A stretch of DNA of 64,000 nt from Colias croceus (GCF_905220415.1 NC_059553.1:2380501-2444500); one strand, 5' to 3'; positions 35,827-47,303 are shown, counted from the stretch's first letter. Notes: generated by a model from the sequence alone, not told the origin. Made by a program: numbers and translations.

Positions 35827-36820
35827 GTTCCCGGTTTTACATCAGCTGAAATCTACACGGAGCTTAGAGCAAACGAAGGTGCGTTGTTCATCTAGTTGGA
35901 TATAGACATTCGCCAATTTCATGTTTTCTCCAATTTCATTCCATCTTACATCCTAATTAGAAATTACAACGAAGAAAAATAATTAACCATTTCTAGATTT
36001 TTTAGGTAAACTTATATTAGTTGTTCTGTTATAGGAGAAATTCAATTATCCGATTTTTTGCCTGTTTACACGTACACGAACAACCTGTACACATACAGGT
36101 AGATAATTCAAAAGAGAAAAGTAATGGTATAAGCATTGTTACAGAGCGTTTCAGAGTACAGGTTATTACGTATAATTATTAATTTAAAATAAACTCTTAA
36201 CAAAGGCCATCTTATATCTCGATCAACACGTACAGATAGTTAAGTAACAATTGACAATTATGTACGAGGCTCATTTTAATTGCAAAGTTAATAAATGCAG
36301 TTTCCATTTGTGTATTTAAATTGCTGTAATTGGATTTGCATATAGTCCATAATATAATACAAGATATTTGCGCTTCGTAAATACATTTTTAATTCCAAGT
36401 GCATATGCGTCATTGTTATTTAGTGCAAAATGAAACATAATAAATACAAAAAAAATTGATATTATAATATTTAAAAAAACGTAACATTCTCGGTTTTACA
36501 TTTTTGTCAGATGAGTAATAAAACAGGCAAATATTCCGTAATTTACTGGAGTTAGTGTTAAAACATCGATTAGTATTTAGTAGGTACCTATATATCCATT
36601 ACACTGATAAAATCCGATAAAATTTATTTTCAATGAAAATACTAGAAAGGAAATGATTCACGAATACTGTGAAATGTGTTTTTCGCAACTAATTACACAT
36701 TTATCGGAAAAACCGTGGAAGGTCTTTTCCGTGTAGTTTTAGTTTTTACATACGGACAAAGAGTTGAAGTTGAATTTTTATATAATATGTAAGTAATTGA
36801 AATTTTAAATATTTTGTAGG

Positions 36821-36856
36821 TGGAAGACGCGGATTCGATTCCCGCCTCGTGATCGA
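36821..36856 (+). pseudogene. Isolated tRNA-like 3' half
   Basis: GCGGATTCGATTCCCGC (T arm with B box) followed by CTCGTGATCGA matches the 3' half of the tRNA-like sequence repeated in the 60.4-64 kb array, with two changes in the T loop region. The 5' half is missing. It suggests a dispersed family (tRNA pseudogene or SINE) behind the array. Confidence 0.55.
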
Positions 36857-37588
36857 TTTTATTTTATTTTCTAAAAATTTAAAAATTTACGAAAGTATCA
36901 AATTGAATTGAAATATTTGTTTCGTTTAAGATTCATATTAATTGTGTGTCGAAGATTTGGTTAAGGATGAAGGAATTTACAAAGAAGTAGGACCTTCCAA
37001 GCACACCTAACGTTTTGACTATATCAATTCATAATCATTCGTGATTCTAACACACCATAAGCACAAAAATGCAAATGAAACGGATATATCATCAAACGTA
37101 CGTGTGTTTGATTCACAATTGAGCAGATTCAATAGCAGCATACATCACAATGAGGGCGTAGCAGTTTTTGTTACCATTTGCTTATGGTTTTCTTATTTAT
37201 ACATAGTAATAGTATGCTTATAGGATATGTAAAGTGATTGACGTGTCGCGTGATTGAGATAAGTGGAACGGGGTAAAAAATGACCGTTCTGTATGATCAT
37301 GCGTAGAACGTATGAACTCAAACTAAAATATTCAACTAGGCTTGCTATTAAACTCTTTAATGTACAACTAGGCGTTTGTTGAGTGGATTTATCGTAATAC
37401 ATAGATTAGTATTATGTGTATATTTTTATTTTGTACTATACCGAAATAATCTATTTTTTATTATAAGTACATTGAAATTAAAAAAAACAATTTTTGTACA
37501 CCAATCTACTCTTGAACCCGCGATCTTTATTCAGAGGACTTTACCACTGCTAGTTACAGTAACTAGCTATTTAGTATCTGAATATAGA

Positions 37589-37661
37589 TAAAATAAATTC
37601 AGATCAACTGTCAACATGAAATTCTATATTTCATGTTGACAGTTGATCTGAATTTATTTTA
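37589..37661. repeat. Perfect 34-bp hairpin
   Basis: TAAAATAAATTCAGATCAAC and the following 14 nt (left arm 37589-37622) are exactly complementary to 37628-37661, with a 5-nt loop. The shape matches a miniature fold-back element or a hairpin RNA precursor. No target duplication is obvious. Confidence 0.7.
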
Positions 37662-38559
37662 AAGGTAATTTTGTTAGTAGATACCTACCTAATTCATGAA
37701 CATACTTACGGGTTTGTGGTTCGATTTCCCATGAACTATAAATATTTAATGATAAAACACGCATTTAACTGTACACACACACATTGATTCCGCTATTCAA
37801 CATAGATTTATTTATCTTAATTAGCATTGAAAAAATAAATTGTATATAATAAAGTGATAAAACTATATAAACTATACTATAATTATGTAAATTAAATTTG
37901 AACAAGCATGTATTTATTTTTTTCTATTACTTTTAACGTGAAATATATAGAGAACATTACTCCAGATTACCACAAGTCACTATTTGTAGATTGCTTAAAA
38001 TAATTTTCTCGAAATAATAAAAACATACTATATAAACCTCTATTAAATATTACCTATGTCGCATAAAACAGTTAGTTTTCATACTAATGGATATTAATAA
38101 ATCTAACATTATCATATAAAAGTGGGCGTAGCATTTACATAATATTATGTAGTATGATTTTGCGTGAAACGACCTTGCAGAGTTCAAGCATCAAGGTCAT
38201 TCAGTTTTAATTAAACCTAATGGACTATATCTACTATTTTTTTCATTAATAACTCTATGCAATAAGAGGATTAAATGTTACATTGTTTAATTTGGAGCAC
38301 TTTCTTTTTTCCCCTGTCTTAGCTATAAGTTCCTTCAATGATCATAACTTTAGATAATATTCATGGTAATTTCTTAAGTGACAACATAGTAGATTAGTCA
38401 TTGAGAATTCTGCATGAACCAGAAATATGCAAGTAAGTAAATTATTGCGTTTAAAAAATAGCAGTCACTATGAAATAAAAGAATTGAGGTCTATTGAGAT
38501 TAGAGATTTGCGCCACGTAGGTAGGTATATAATCGTATATATATATATATATATAATAC

Positions 38560-38803
38560 TAGCTTTCCACCCGCAGCTTCGCCCGTGCAGTCAAAGAAAA
38601 ACCCGCATAGTTCCCGTTCCCGTGGGATTTCCGGGATAAAACCTATCCTATTCCCGGGGTGAAAAGTAGCCTATGTCCATTCTCGGGTATCAAAATATCT
38701 CTATACCAAATTTCATGCAAATTGGTTCAGGAGTTAAGGCGTGATTGAGTAACAGACAGACAGACAGAGTTACTTTCGCATTTATAATATTAGTATGGAT
38801 GTA
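38560..38803 (+). mobile_element. RTE-like tail
   Basis: It runs from CTAGCTTTCCACCCGCAGCT, through GCATAGTTCCCGTTCCCGTG, TTGGTTCAGGAGTTAAGGCG and (CAGA)n to TTCGCATTTATAATATTAGT. This is a well preserved non-coding 3' region of a lepidopteran RTE-like retroelement. Confidence 0.7.
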
Positions 38804-39067
38804 ATTAAATAAATGAATAAAAAAGCCTATCAAATGGCTCTATCATTTGACACTGAATCTTGAACACCAGTCGCTCAGCAACATTGAACTTTCAAACTTT
38901 TAAATTTAAACTGTGAATGTGACCAAAAACCTCGACTCAATATGTAATTGGCAATGCGAGGTTCATATTACCTTTTAAGGACAAACGATAATACGATTGT
39001 TTATATTTTTGAAAGTTTTGCTGTTTTGGGTTTGGCACACAATTAAAGCAAGGGAAATATTAATCTT

Positions 39068-39194
39068 ACCATAATATTATAAATGCGAAAGTTTGTGATT
39101 TTTGTTACTTTTATCCCAGAAATCCCACAGGAACGGAAACTATGCGGGTTTTTCTTTGAAAAAGCAGTCGAAGCCACGGGCGGAAATCTAGTTG
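39068..39194 (-). mobile_element. RTE-like tail fragment
   Basis: It reads ACCATAATATTATAAATGCG, TTTATCCCAGAAATCCCACA and GAAGCCACGGGCGGAAATCT, the reverse orientation of the 38560-38803 repeat with the middle part deleted. Confidence 0.6.
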
Positions 39195-39286
39195 AAACTA
39201 ATACTTACAACATAGTGCGATATTAAAAACAATACGAACGATATAAAACAGGCGAACTGAATCAGACGGTACCTAATCTATACTAC

Positions 39287-39496
39287 CTACTAATATTATA
39301 AAGCTGAAGAGTTTGTTTGTTTGTTTGAACGCGCTAATCTCGGGAACTAGGTAGGTACTGGTCCGATTTGAAAAAATCTTTCGGTGTTAGATAGCCCATT
39401 TATCGAGGAAGGTTATAGGCTATATATCATTACGCTACGATCAACATTCAACAGGAGTGGAGCCATGGGGGTGAAACCGCGCGGAGCTGCTAGTCC
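39287..39496 (+). mobile_element. GTTTGTTTG-family retroelement tail, copy 2
   Basis: It is collinear with 12009-12210: ACTAATATTATAAAGCTGAA, (GTTT)n, AATCTCGGGAACTA, TATATATCATTACGCTACG and GTGAAACCGCGCGGAGCTGC. Confidence 0.65.
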
Positions 39497-39913
39497 TGTC
39501 ATAATATGAAAAATAATATCAGTAAATGAAAACTAGCATTGACTGGTGGCCAAAATTAGATAATCTCAGTCATGACTCCTCCGTTCGAAGGCAGCTATTC
39601 AGCATCGCGAGATCAGCAAATATTACTCTTAAAGGTGCTTTTCCACCAATAATGTGCAAGGATGTGTACAGTGTGTATGCTATGAATGTGCTTGTAAAAA
39701 AAAACAATCATATCGCTTAATTTAGTTTGAAGCGTTTAGCGTTTGAACTTTGAAGCCATAATATTGGTTATTTACACACACATTCCTCGCTACACACGCT
39801 CGCACATTATTAATGAAATAGCACACTTATACCCACTAAATAATGTTATACACTTACACATACATAACTAACTAGTAGTATTATAGCTATTAATTCCATC
39901 CATTTGTTCACAG

Positions 39914-40111
39914 ATGTGCCTAACCGAATGGATCAGGCTGCGCGACTACAAAGGCGGCCGGTCTCGTATCATCCTCGGCTGCGAGATACCCGCCTGGTTC
40001 TGGGAGACGTACCGAGTGGTGGGGGTGTTCCTCTTCGGCTGTGCCTGCCAGCAGCTCACTACCGACGTGGCCAAGTACACGATAGGCAGACTGCGGCCGC
40101 ACTTCTTTGAT
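39914..40111 (+). CDS. wun: Lipid phosphate phosphatase (wunen/PLPP-like), second exon seen
   Basis: The exon runs from the acceptor TTCACAG to GAT|GTGAGT, in phase 0 at both ends, and encodes 66 residues. It covers MCLTEWIRLRDYKGGRSR, the cytoplasmic loop after membrane segment 2, then IPAWFWETYRVVGVFLFGCA with the third membrane segment. It ends QLTTDVAKYTIGRLRPHFFD. KYTIGRLRP is the C1 catalytic motif (K-x6-RP) of the PAP2 phosphatase superfamily, which binds the substrate phosphate. The C2 (PSGH) and C3 (SR...H...D) motifs must lie in later exons, which I did not find in the window. The exon is much richer in GC than its surroundings. It joins in frame to the exon ending at 22711. Confidence 0.92.
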
Positions 40112-41167
40112 GTGAGTAACTTTTTGTTTCAGCGTCCTGCGCCATCTGGTTTTTTAATGGTTTGATTTTGCAAGGTAATTTATTTGGTACTATTTCATTT
40201 TAAATTTATTTATAGGTGCGAATTGGTTTGAATGTATAACACGTTAATTAGGTACTTTAAAATACTTAAAAATATTATGGTGTAAGGAAGCAATATTATT
40301 TTATCCTTTTTTGAAAGGCCTTTAGATTTGACGGCGCGTAGCAGGAAACTATTGCAGGCTGCAGCTGTCGCTATAGTAATAAGGTAACCTTGTAATGCGG
40401 TTCTAAATAATATTTTTACTTTGTTTTATATAATAATGATGTGTTCACTGTTCATTTGAATACTCAATTTTATATCTGTGTGCAGTAGATGTTTTATTGT
40501 TATAACATTTCAAACAAAATATGTAAAGAATTTATGTGATTATTCATTACAGATGCCAAAATAAAAAATACTTTTAAGCTTTTTTCGTATTAAAAGATTT
40601 TTAAGTTTAGATTTTTAATACAATGGTATGAAATTAACAGTGATATCAAACACTGAAAAGTTAAATATGAGTAGGTATAGTTATAATAAATGTATGATAT
40701 TAGTAACTAAAAGATTTTGTGTTATATATACATACATAGAATAAAATCATAGGAAAGTTAAAACTTTACATTGAATATTTTTTAAAGAATACTTGGGGGG
40801 TGAATTGTAATGGACATCGAAGCCAAAAATATAGTTTTAAGAATTTTTTCTGTTTGTCTGTATGTAAGTCCTGGCCAAACTCAAAAAATAATGAATGGAT
40901 ATACTCCAAATTTGCTACAGAGATAGCTTGAGATCTGAGGAAGGACATATTATAGTAGGTTTTATCGCGGGAATCCCACGGGAACAGGAACTAAGCGGGT
41001 TTTTCTTTGATGTTGGTGTTATTTTTTCATATAGATAAAAAATAATAAAATTAATATTTTATATCTTTTTTAATGCTTATTATATAAATCAATACATAAT
41101 ATATAGTAACAACACAACAATGTTACAATCTGATCTTAAGAATTTTGAATATACAATGTTTTATATT
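40112..41167 (+). other. Presumed next intron of the wunen-like gene, left part
   Basis: The donor GTGAGT stands at 40112. The stretch is AT-rich with one RTE-like fragment at about 40948-41013 (TATCGCGGGAATCCCACGGG, reverse orientation). No further phosphatase exon is seen before the - strand THAP gene. Confidence 0.5.
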
Positions 41168-43875
41168 TTAAAAATGTTCCACTATATCAATATCATATTC
41201 TTTTTTTATGTCGTCACGTTGGAAATGAGGTATACTTATATATTTACTTCTAAATGATTTGTCTCTAAGAAGTTGATTGTTATGATGTACTAAATTGTAA
41301 ATCCGCAACCTGACAAACAATTTTTTCAAGAATTCTAAAGGAAAACACGGACATGGCAATTCAAATGTAGTGTCAGTAATTTTTGATAAAAGCTCACTGC
41401 CAATTCGATAAAAATTACAATAATTATTAAAATGATCTTCACAAATACTGTTTATTTCTTCTACATAATTCTTAAAATCCTCTGGTGGATTCATAAACTC
41501 ATTACCAATTTGTTCGTGTATTTTGATGTATTTTGTAAAAATATCACAATCGATGTGCTGCTCATAACACTTTTTAAGTAAATATGAGGAAACAGCAGAG
41601 ATTATATTCTCTTCAGGAAGTTCAAATTTATAATCAACTGTGCCCAGCTGCAAACATTTGCCGAGTGATTCTGTAGAACAATTTTCCGTTTTACATAAAT
41701 TCTGAATTTCTTCCATGCTCGTCAATAACTGATTTAAATGTTGTGCAGAGTTATCTTTAGATAGTTTAACTATATTTACCATGAAAGTATTACTAAAAAA
41801 TCTATGAAATTGATATGCTGTACGTTGATAGATCCTCCCGTGCTGTCTTTTTTGGAATAAGTTTGTTAGTGGTTCTAAATTAAGTCTTCTTGTGTTTAAT
41901 TTATCGTGACCCTTACTCCTCAAATCAACTGCAAGACAAGTTATTGCTTTCATACTTATTAAAAAACCTTTGATAAAGTTCATTGTATTAGTTATGTCTG
42001 TACCAAAATCACGGTTGTATACTTTGAGTTGAAAAAATAGAAATCGAGCTTTTTCTAAAGTATCGGTATCGATGTATGCTTTATAAGAATTCAAAATATC
42101 AAAGGTATCATTAATTATTTCGACAAATTTTGTAGTTCCTATGCACTTTTTTTTTAACTTTCCCATTTCAATTAAATTATTGATCGTCACTGCAACTGTT
42201 CTACTCAAAACTTGGATTGCATATTTGACGTCTAATCTTTCGAAATTATTTGGCCTAATGTGCGATTTAGTTATTTTATATGACAATTTATATTTTTTGT
42301 TCTTTTCTATTAAAAACATATTTTCAATGTCAAACCAAGAAGCGACCATTTTATTTCCCTCATCATCGATATAAGCGAAATCGTTGGTAATTAAACTGTT
42401 TCGCAGTGATATCATCATATCCGGAACATCAAAGATATAATATATCCTTTTACCATTTATATTAAAGAATGGTTGATCAGGAGTGACCGATTTTTGTGCA
42501 GCTATATCCATACAAATTTTACTCTGATTGGATACAAAGGCACACACATTGAATCCAATGTCAATCATCTTAACCATTATATTATCCAACCACGCATGGA
42601 GTTCTGTATTGTTTTCATTTTGACCCAAAAAACAAAATGCCAGAGGCTGTTTCCAGATAGAAAATATACCTCGTGCCATAACTACAAAAGCCTTTTCTGA
42701 TATTTCTTTTTCTTGTTTTTCGTTTATTTCACAAAGTCCTACAATTTTATCCTTGTTTAAATGGAAATTGAGATTTCTTTGCAGTGGCACTTCTTCTACA
42801 CAAATAGTACAATATTTTGCGGTTTGCGACAAGTTACGACCCTTCGCTTCCAACCATCTGATAACATTCCCATCGAATTTTGTGCTGATACCGAATGTTA
42901 TGTGTTTCTGTAGAGTTTTTATATTTGGCAAGCAGAGTATTTCAGAGAGAAGTCTATACGCAACTGGACTCCCAAAGTATATATTCAGGGCAAGCATTTT
43001 GTATTCTTGATTATATCTATTGCTTTGCGGGTGGGGTCTTAAGATATTTGCATCAATAATTTTTTGTAGTAGCGGAGGCATATCAGTCTCAGTCAATTTT
43101 CGTTTTTTTGCTTTTTTTCCCGCTTTCACATCTAGCTGTCTTTCCCGAGGTGTAACTTCTTTTTCCGAACTAGAACATAACGTTTCACATTCTGTTTGAG
43201 TGCACTTTGATGTTCCAGGTACTTCGGGACCTTGTGGAAGAAATAAGGTAGGGATTGCATATGGTTTTAAGTATTTTTTTGGACAGGCTGACTGGGAAAA
43301 ATGAAGATCACACACAAAGTAGCCTGAATTTAGCGTAGCAGCTGTTTTTTTATCTAAATCCAGTCGGCCTACTGCTTTAATCCAATTCTTGCACCTAAAA
43401 TATTTAAAATCCATATATTGTATGCTTATCTATAGATATTATTATAAATGGAAAAGATATATGTTATACTAGCTTATTACTGCTGTAAAATATTACAAAA
43501 AATCCTTAACCTAGTAGTAAAACTTGTTTAACAATTTAAATTTATTTTTTGTTTGTACATATTTCATTATTGTCATTCGCATATTTAATCTGTGGTATGA
43601 AATAAAAAGTCGTTCAATAATTATAACATCTTAAATACGCCATTACAAAGTCACGCATCGCGAACCGGTGTTAACATCGCTCTATAAAGGTCAAGTTCAG
43701 ATATAATATTGATACAAATTTTAAACGTTTCAGTATCGAATCTAATGATTCACATTTCAGGAAACTGGAAAACATATACTAACCTAATCTCGTCAAGTGG
43801 GAATCGAAAAAACCTACGATTGTTATTTGACTTGGTGCTTTCTGAGCAACCCGACACGGCACAATAGCGAACCAT
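41168..43875 (-). CDS. THAP-domain / P-element transposase-like protein (two exons)
   Basis: Exon 1 (43784-43875) and exon 2 (41168-43394) are joined by a 389-bp intron (AG|GTTAGT ... TATTTTAG|G) into 772 codons. Residues 1-85 form a THAP zinc finger: C5, C10, FP at 25-26, W35, C59, H62 and the closing AIPTLF at 77-82. A basic KKAKKRK at 124-130 may be a nuclear signal. Residues ~157-194 (YNQEYKMLALNIYFGSPVAY...) match the helix-turn-helix region of P transposases. The RNase H-like and GTP-binding regions follow: ARGIFSIWKQPLAF at ~272, IYYIFDVPDMMISLRNSL at ~348, LDVKYAIQVLSRTVA at ~418, RRLNLEPLTNLF at 533-544. Length is close to the 751 residues of Drosophila P transposase. Expected acidic residues look replaced (see findings), no terminal inverted repeats were noticed, and the frame is open. 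I infer a domesticated DNA-binding protein; a recently immobilised transposase is the alternative. Confidence 0.85.
43784..43875 (-). CDS. First coding exon of the THAP/P-like gene
   Basis: The ATG at 43875 opens MVRYCAVSGCSESTKSNNNR followed by RFFRFPLDEI and two bases (AG) of an arginine codon, before the donor GTTAGT. Joined to 43394 it reads ...FPLDEIRCKNWIKAVGR, restoring both first zinc-ligand cysteines (C5, C10) and the FP and W positions of a THAP domain. The downstream in-frame ATG at 43414 would delete half the zinc finger and would start with intron sequence (MDFKYF), so the upstream start is preferred. The fit of phase and motif across the junction makes chance unlikely. Confidence 0.85.
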
Positions 43876-44287
43876 CTTGTTTCTTTGATTAACAAACTTT
43901 TAAATGTCGATTAACTGCACATAAAAAATAAAAATAAGTGGAATAAACGCGGCAAGCCGATGCAAACACGGCAGTGCTACTAGCTATACTGCTGCGATGC
44001 GGGAGAGAGAGATAGCATGCGCGTCTCCCCGCATTGACGCGTTCGGGTCGATAGCCGATGTGAACGTGTTTTCTTACTCTAACCAATACAGGTTTCGTTG
44101 GGCGGACAGAGATGGGCTATGGAGTTGTGATGCGGTCGGATGTTTTCGCTTTTAGCCGGGTGTCTGTGTGTCGTTGCTACGTATAGTTTTAATAATAATA
44201 CGCATTGGCCAGGTATTTTATTTTTTTGAGTTAATTATTACTTAAGGTAAAAATATACACTTGATCATTTGCACAAAATTAGTCATA
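43876..44287 (-). promoter_or_regulatory. Probable promoter/5' region of the THAP/P-like gene
   Basis: Upstream of the ATG on the - strand lies a stretch with more CpG than its surroundings (43950-44060, including GCGCGTCTCCCCGCATTGAC). This suggests a promoter region, but no TATA box or initiator can be assigned with confidence. Confidence 0.3.
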
Positions 44288-44614
44288 ACTAGCTTCCGCC
44301 CGCGACTCCGTCCGCGCGGATGTCGGTCTTCGCGTGGATGGTTAATTTCTCCATTTTGAGTACCTAACTCTGACAATGACATCTTATAAATATCTATTGG
44401 ACCCAAATACGGCTAGGCTTATAATAATACGCAACATGTGTTCGCGGTTCTACAGAACAACGTCTATGGATAAAACTGAAAAATACAGATAAATTTTTTT
44501 CTACGTATTTTTCCAGGATAAAAAGTATCCTATTTTACGCCCAGGATAATAAGGTATAATTATACCAAGTTTCATCGAAATCGAACCGTTAGTTTTCACG
44601 TGATGCCTTCACAT

Positions 44615-44647
<33 letters not shown>

Positions 44648-45095
44648 ATTTTTTTTAATCACATATTTGGGTTTGGTATCGATCCAGTAACACCCCCTGG
44701 TATTTATTTTTTCGATATTTTCAATGTACAGAATTGACCCTTCTACAGATTTATTATATGTACTAGCTTCCGCCCGCGACTCCGTCCGCGCGGATGTCGG
44801 TCTTCGCGTGGATGGTTTATTTCTCCATTTTGAGTAGGTACCTCTGACAATAAAATCTTATAAATATCTATTGGACCCAATTCCCAAATACGGCTAGGCC
44901 TATAATAATACGCAACGTGTGTTCGCGGTTCTACGGAACAACGTCTATGGATAAAACTGAAAAATTAAGATTAATTTTTTTCTACGTATTTTTCCAGGAT
45001 AAAAAGTATCCTATTTTACGCCCAGGATAATAAGGTATAATTATACCAAGTTTCATCGAAATCGAACCGCTAGTTTTCACGTGATGCCTTCACAT

Positions 45096-45128
<33 letters not shown>

Positions 45129-45238
45129 AAAATTTTTAATCACATATTTGGGTTTGGTATCGATCCAGTAACACCCCCTGCTATTTATTTTTTCAATATT
45201 TTCAATGTACAGAATTGACCCTTCTACAGATTTATTAT
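44288..45238 (+). repeat. Tandem pair of RTE-like tails (475-bp period)
   Basis: ACTAGCTTCCGCCCGCGACT opens both copies (44288 and 44762). Both run through ATTTCTCCATTTTGAGTA, TTTACGCCCAGGATAATAAG, GAAATCGAACCG and a (CAGA)n run to TTTATTATATGTA. The copies differ by scattered substitutions and short indels. The direct duplication of a retroelement tail may come from unequal exchange or insertion of a dimer. Confidence 0.7.
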
Positions 45239-45576
45239 ATGTATAGATAGATATGCATGAAATATGAAAATATTGGCGCGATGGAATTTGTAAGTTCAAT
45301 TATTATTAGCAATATAAACAATAAATGAACCAATAAAATTCAATAAATATGCAAGTAGGTAGGTATTATATAGAGTTGAGTTTTAAATCAGAGTACCTTT
45401 TGTATTGGTTTTCTATTATTTTTGAAAATTTCATTACTTTATAGCTCAAACGATCTCGTTGAAAATATATAAAATAAGAATATTTATTTAAATATTTTGA
45501 AGTTAATAAGAATAATAGGTAGTTAAATGTTTTATTGTTTACTTGTAATAAGCCTTAATCCATACTTATCTAATAT

Positions 45577-45812
45577 TAAAAAAGCGAAAGTAACTCTAAA
45601 ATAAATTAAAAAAAAAAACTATGTCTGTCTGTCCGTTACTCAATCACGCCTTAATAACTACTGAACCAATTTGCATGAAAATGGGTATAGAGATATCTTG
45701 ATACCCGAGAAAGGACATAGGATAGATTTTATCCCGGAAATACCACGCGAACGGGAACTATGCGTGTTTTTCTTAGACTGCGCGGGCGATGCCGCGGGTG
45801 GAAAGCTACTAA
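45577..45812 (-). mobile_element. RTE-like tail, reverse orientation
   Basis: TATGTCTGTCTGTCCGTTAC, TTGCATGAAAATGGGTATAG, TTTATCCCGGAAATACCACG and GCGGGTGGAAAGCT give the reverse of the 38560-38803 repeat, nearly full length. Confidence 0.7.
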
Positions 45813-47059
45813 CTAATAACTAATAAGTTTCATTTCATTTTTAAATATATTTTTATCAGGTCACAATTGTATATTATCAAAAAGGCTGTTTGTCCTAGTA
45901 TCATCGGAACGACGCGATGTTTAGATCAATAATTTCATGCTTAATTAGAAACAAGTAGGTACCTACTTTTAACAATTATCTACTTATATAGGTCTACCAG
46001 AATCTGATGGCATATTTATATTTAAGAAATAAAAGATTTTCATGTGGCAATTTATTTGACAACTATCAAATTGGTTGTCAAATTATTTGTCTTTTTTGCA
46101 GTTGATGAATAATTTTTAGGATTTTGTCTAAAAAATCTTCGAAAATGTCGAAAAAGCTGCTGCGATCACAAGCAATAGGTGTTGTTTATAATATGTATAG
46201 AAAAAAATTCGATGAAGAAGGGTCAAACACATCACAATTTTCAAATTTGAAGATTTTATTGGTACATTGGACTTATCCGTTTTGATATTTTAAATTAAAA
46301 TAATATTATACGTAGGTAACTATAATATTGTTTGTTGATTAGAATATAATTTTATGAAAACTTATTACAGGAGTTTCCAATACGGCTAATAGTCAAGTCC
46401 AAGCTGTCCAAGTCAATTTTATAATGTGTGTATCTGTTAATACTTAGGAAAATAAACATAGTTTTATTTTATTTTTTATTTTATTTTATAAAAAATTATG
46501 AGCAGTTTTGATCTACATTATGATTATATTGATATTTTCACATGGCATACTGGTAATGAATAATATACAAATATAGGTATGTGTTAATAATAATATGTAT
46601 TACCTGTATAAAAGTAATATGTATAATTGTATATTATACATGTAAGTATGTACCTACATAATATTAAGTGGATATCTCATTATTAAGTACAGTATTGTCC
46701 ATTTATGTAATGTGACTAATGATATTGAGGACAAAATAAAAAATATGCAGTATCAAGATCGTTCAGTCCATTTTCCCTAGGGTTGCACACTCCAAATTTT
46801 GATTTCCCTAATTGCCATCAGATTCTGGTTTACCTATAATTCACTAAAATAATATTACACAACTCACAACCCACTTTCCGTGTGAGTTAGTTCTAATGTA
46901 TGCAGCAAATGCAAATATTTTCGCAAAACGTTCGTATGCATGTTTGTAAGGCATAGCCTATATTTGAGTGTGGCTATTTATTGTATTTAGTCTGTTTTAA
47001 ACTGCGAAGTTTATCCCATAAGTAGGTAATGAATAAAAAGTGATAACTGCGTTAAAAAC
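45813..47059. other. Gene-free AT-rich stretch
   Basis: No exon is recognised. The CAAATTGGTTGTCAAATTATTTG area near 46067 has short inverted repeats but no defined element. Confidence 0.4.
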
Positions 47060-47303
47060 AACCGACTTCAAACTTGCTCTTGCAAAATTTACAAATACCT
47101 ACAGACAAAAATGCTCATAAAATAAAAACTACTGGGCCTATCCGAATAAAATTTTTATGGGACTAATTCGACACCATCCCGCATCGAACAAAAAAAGAGT
47201 CACGTAAATCGGTTCAGAAACCTCGGAGTAATCGGTGTACATACATAAAAAAAAAAACATACCGGCTGAATTGATAACCTCCTCCTTTTTTTTGAAGTCG
47301 GTT
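47060..47303. mobile_element. AACCGACTTCAAA inverted-repeat element
   Basis: A 13-bp perfect inverted repeat (AACCGACTTCAAA and complement) bounds a 244-bp block with TAAAAACTACTGGGCCTATC and AAATCGGTTCAGAAACCTCG. I know this as a frequent lepidopteran repeat; it is non-coding. Confidence 0.6.

Larger units (their letters stand above)
22712..39913 (+). other. 17.2-kb intron of the wunen-like gene
   Basis: The donor ACG|GTGAGT at 22712 and acceptor TTCACAG| at 39913 are both in phase 0, so the two flanking exons join directly. The intron is filled with mobile elements: a pogo-like element, a LINE, a SINE, several MITEs and RTE-like tails. Stretches not listed separately (about 29.1-30.9, 31.3-32.9, 33.1-35.5 and 35.8-37.6 kb) show no recognisable gene. 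Confidence 0.75.

Noticed and set aside
39526..39720. 64-codon open frame upstream of the second phosphatase exon
   Set aside because: No motif and no splice link; the 'ggtgcttttccaccaataatg' segment looks like part of an interspersed repeat.
42141..43010. Open frames on the + strand opposite the THAP gene
   Set aside because: They are antisense shadows of the coding exon on the - strand.
43395..43414. ATG at 43414 as the start of the THAP/P-like protein
   Set aside because: It would begin in intron sequence and lose two zinc-ligand cysteines; the upstream exon fits the domain and splice phase.
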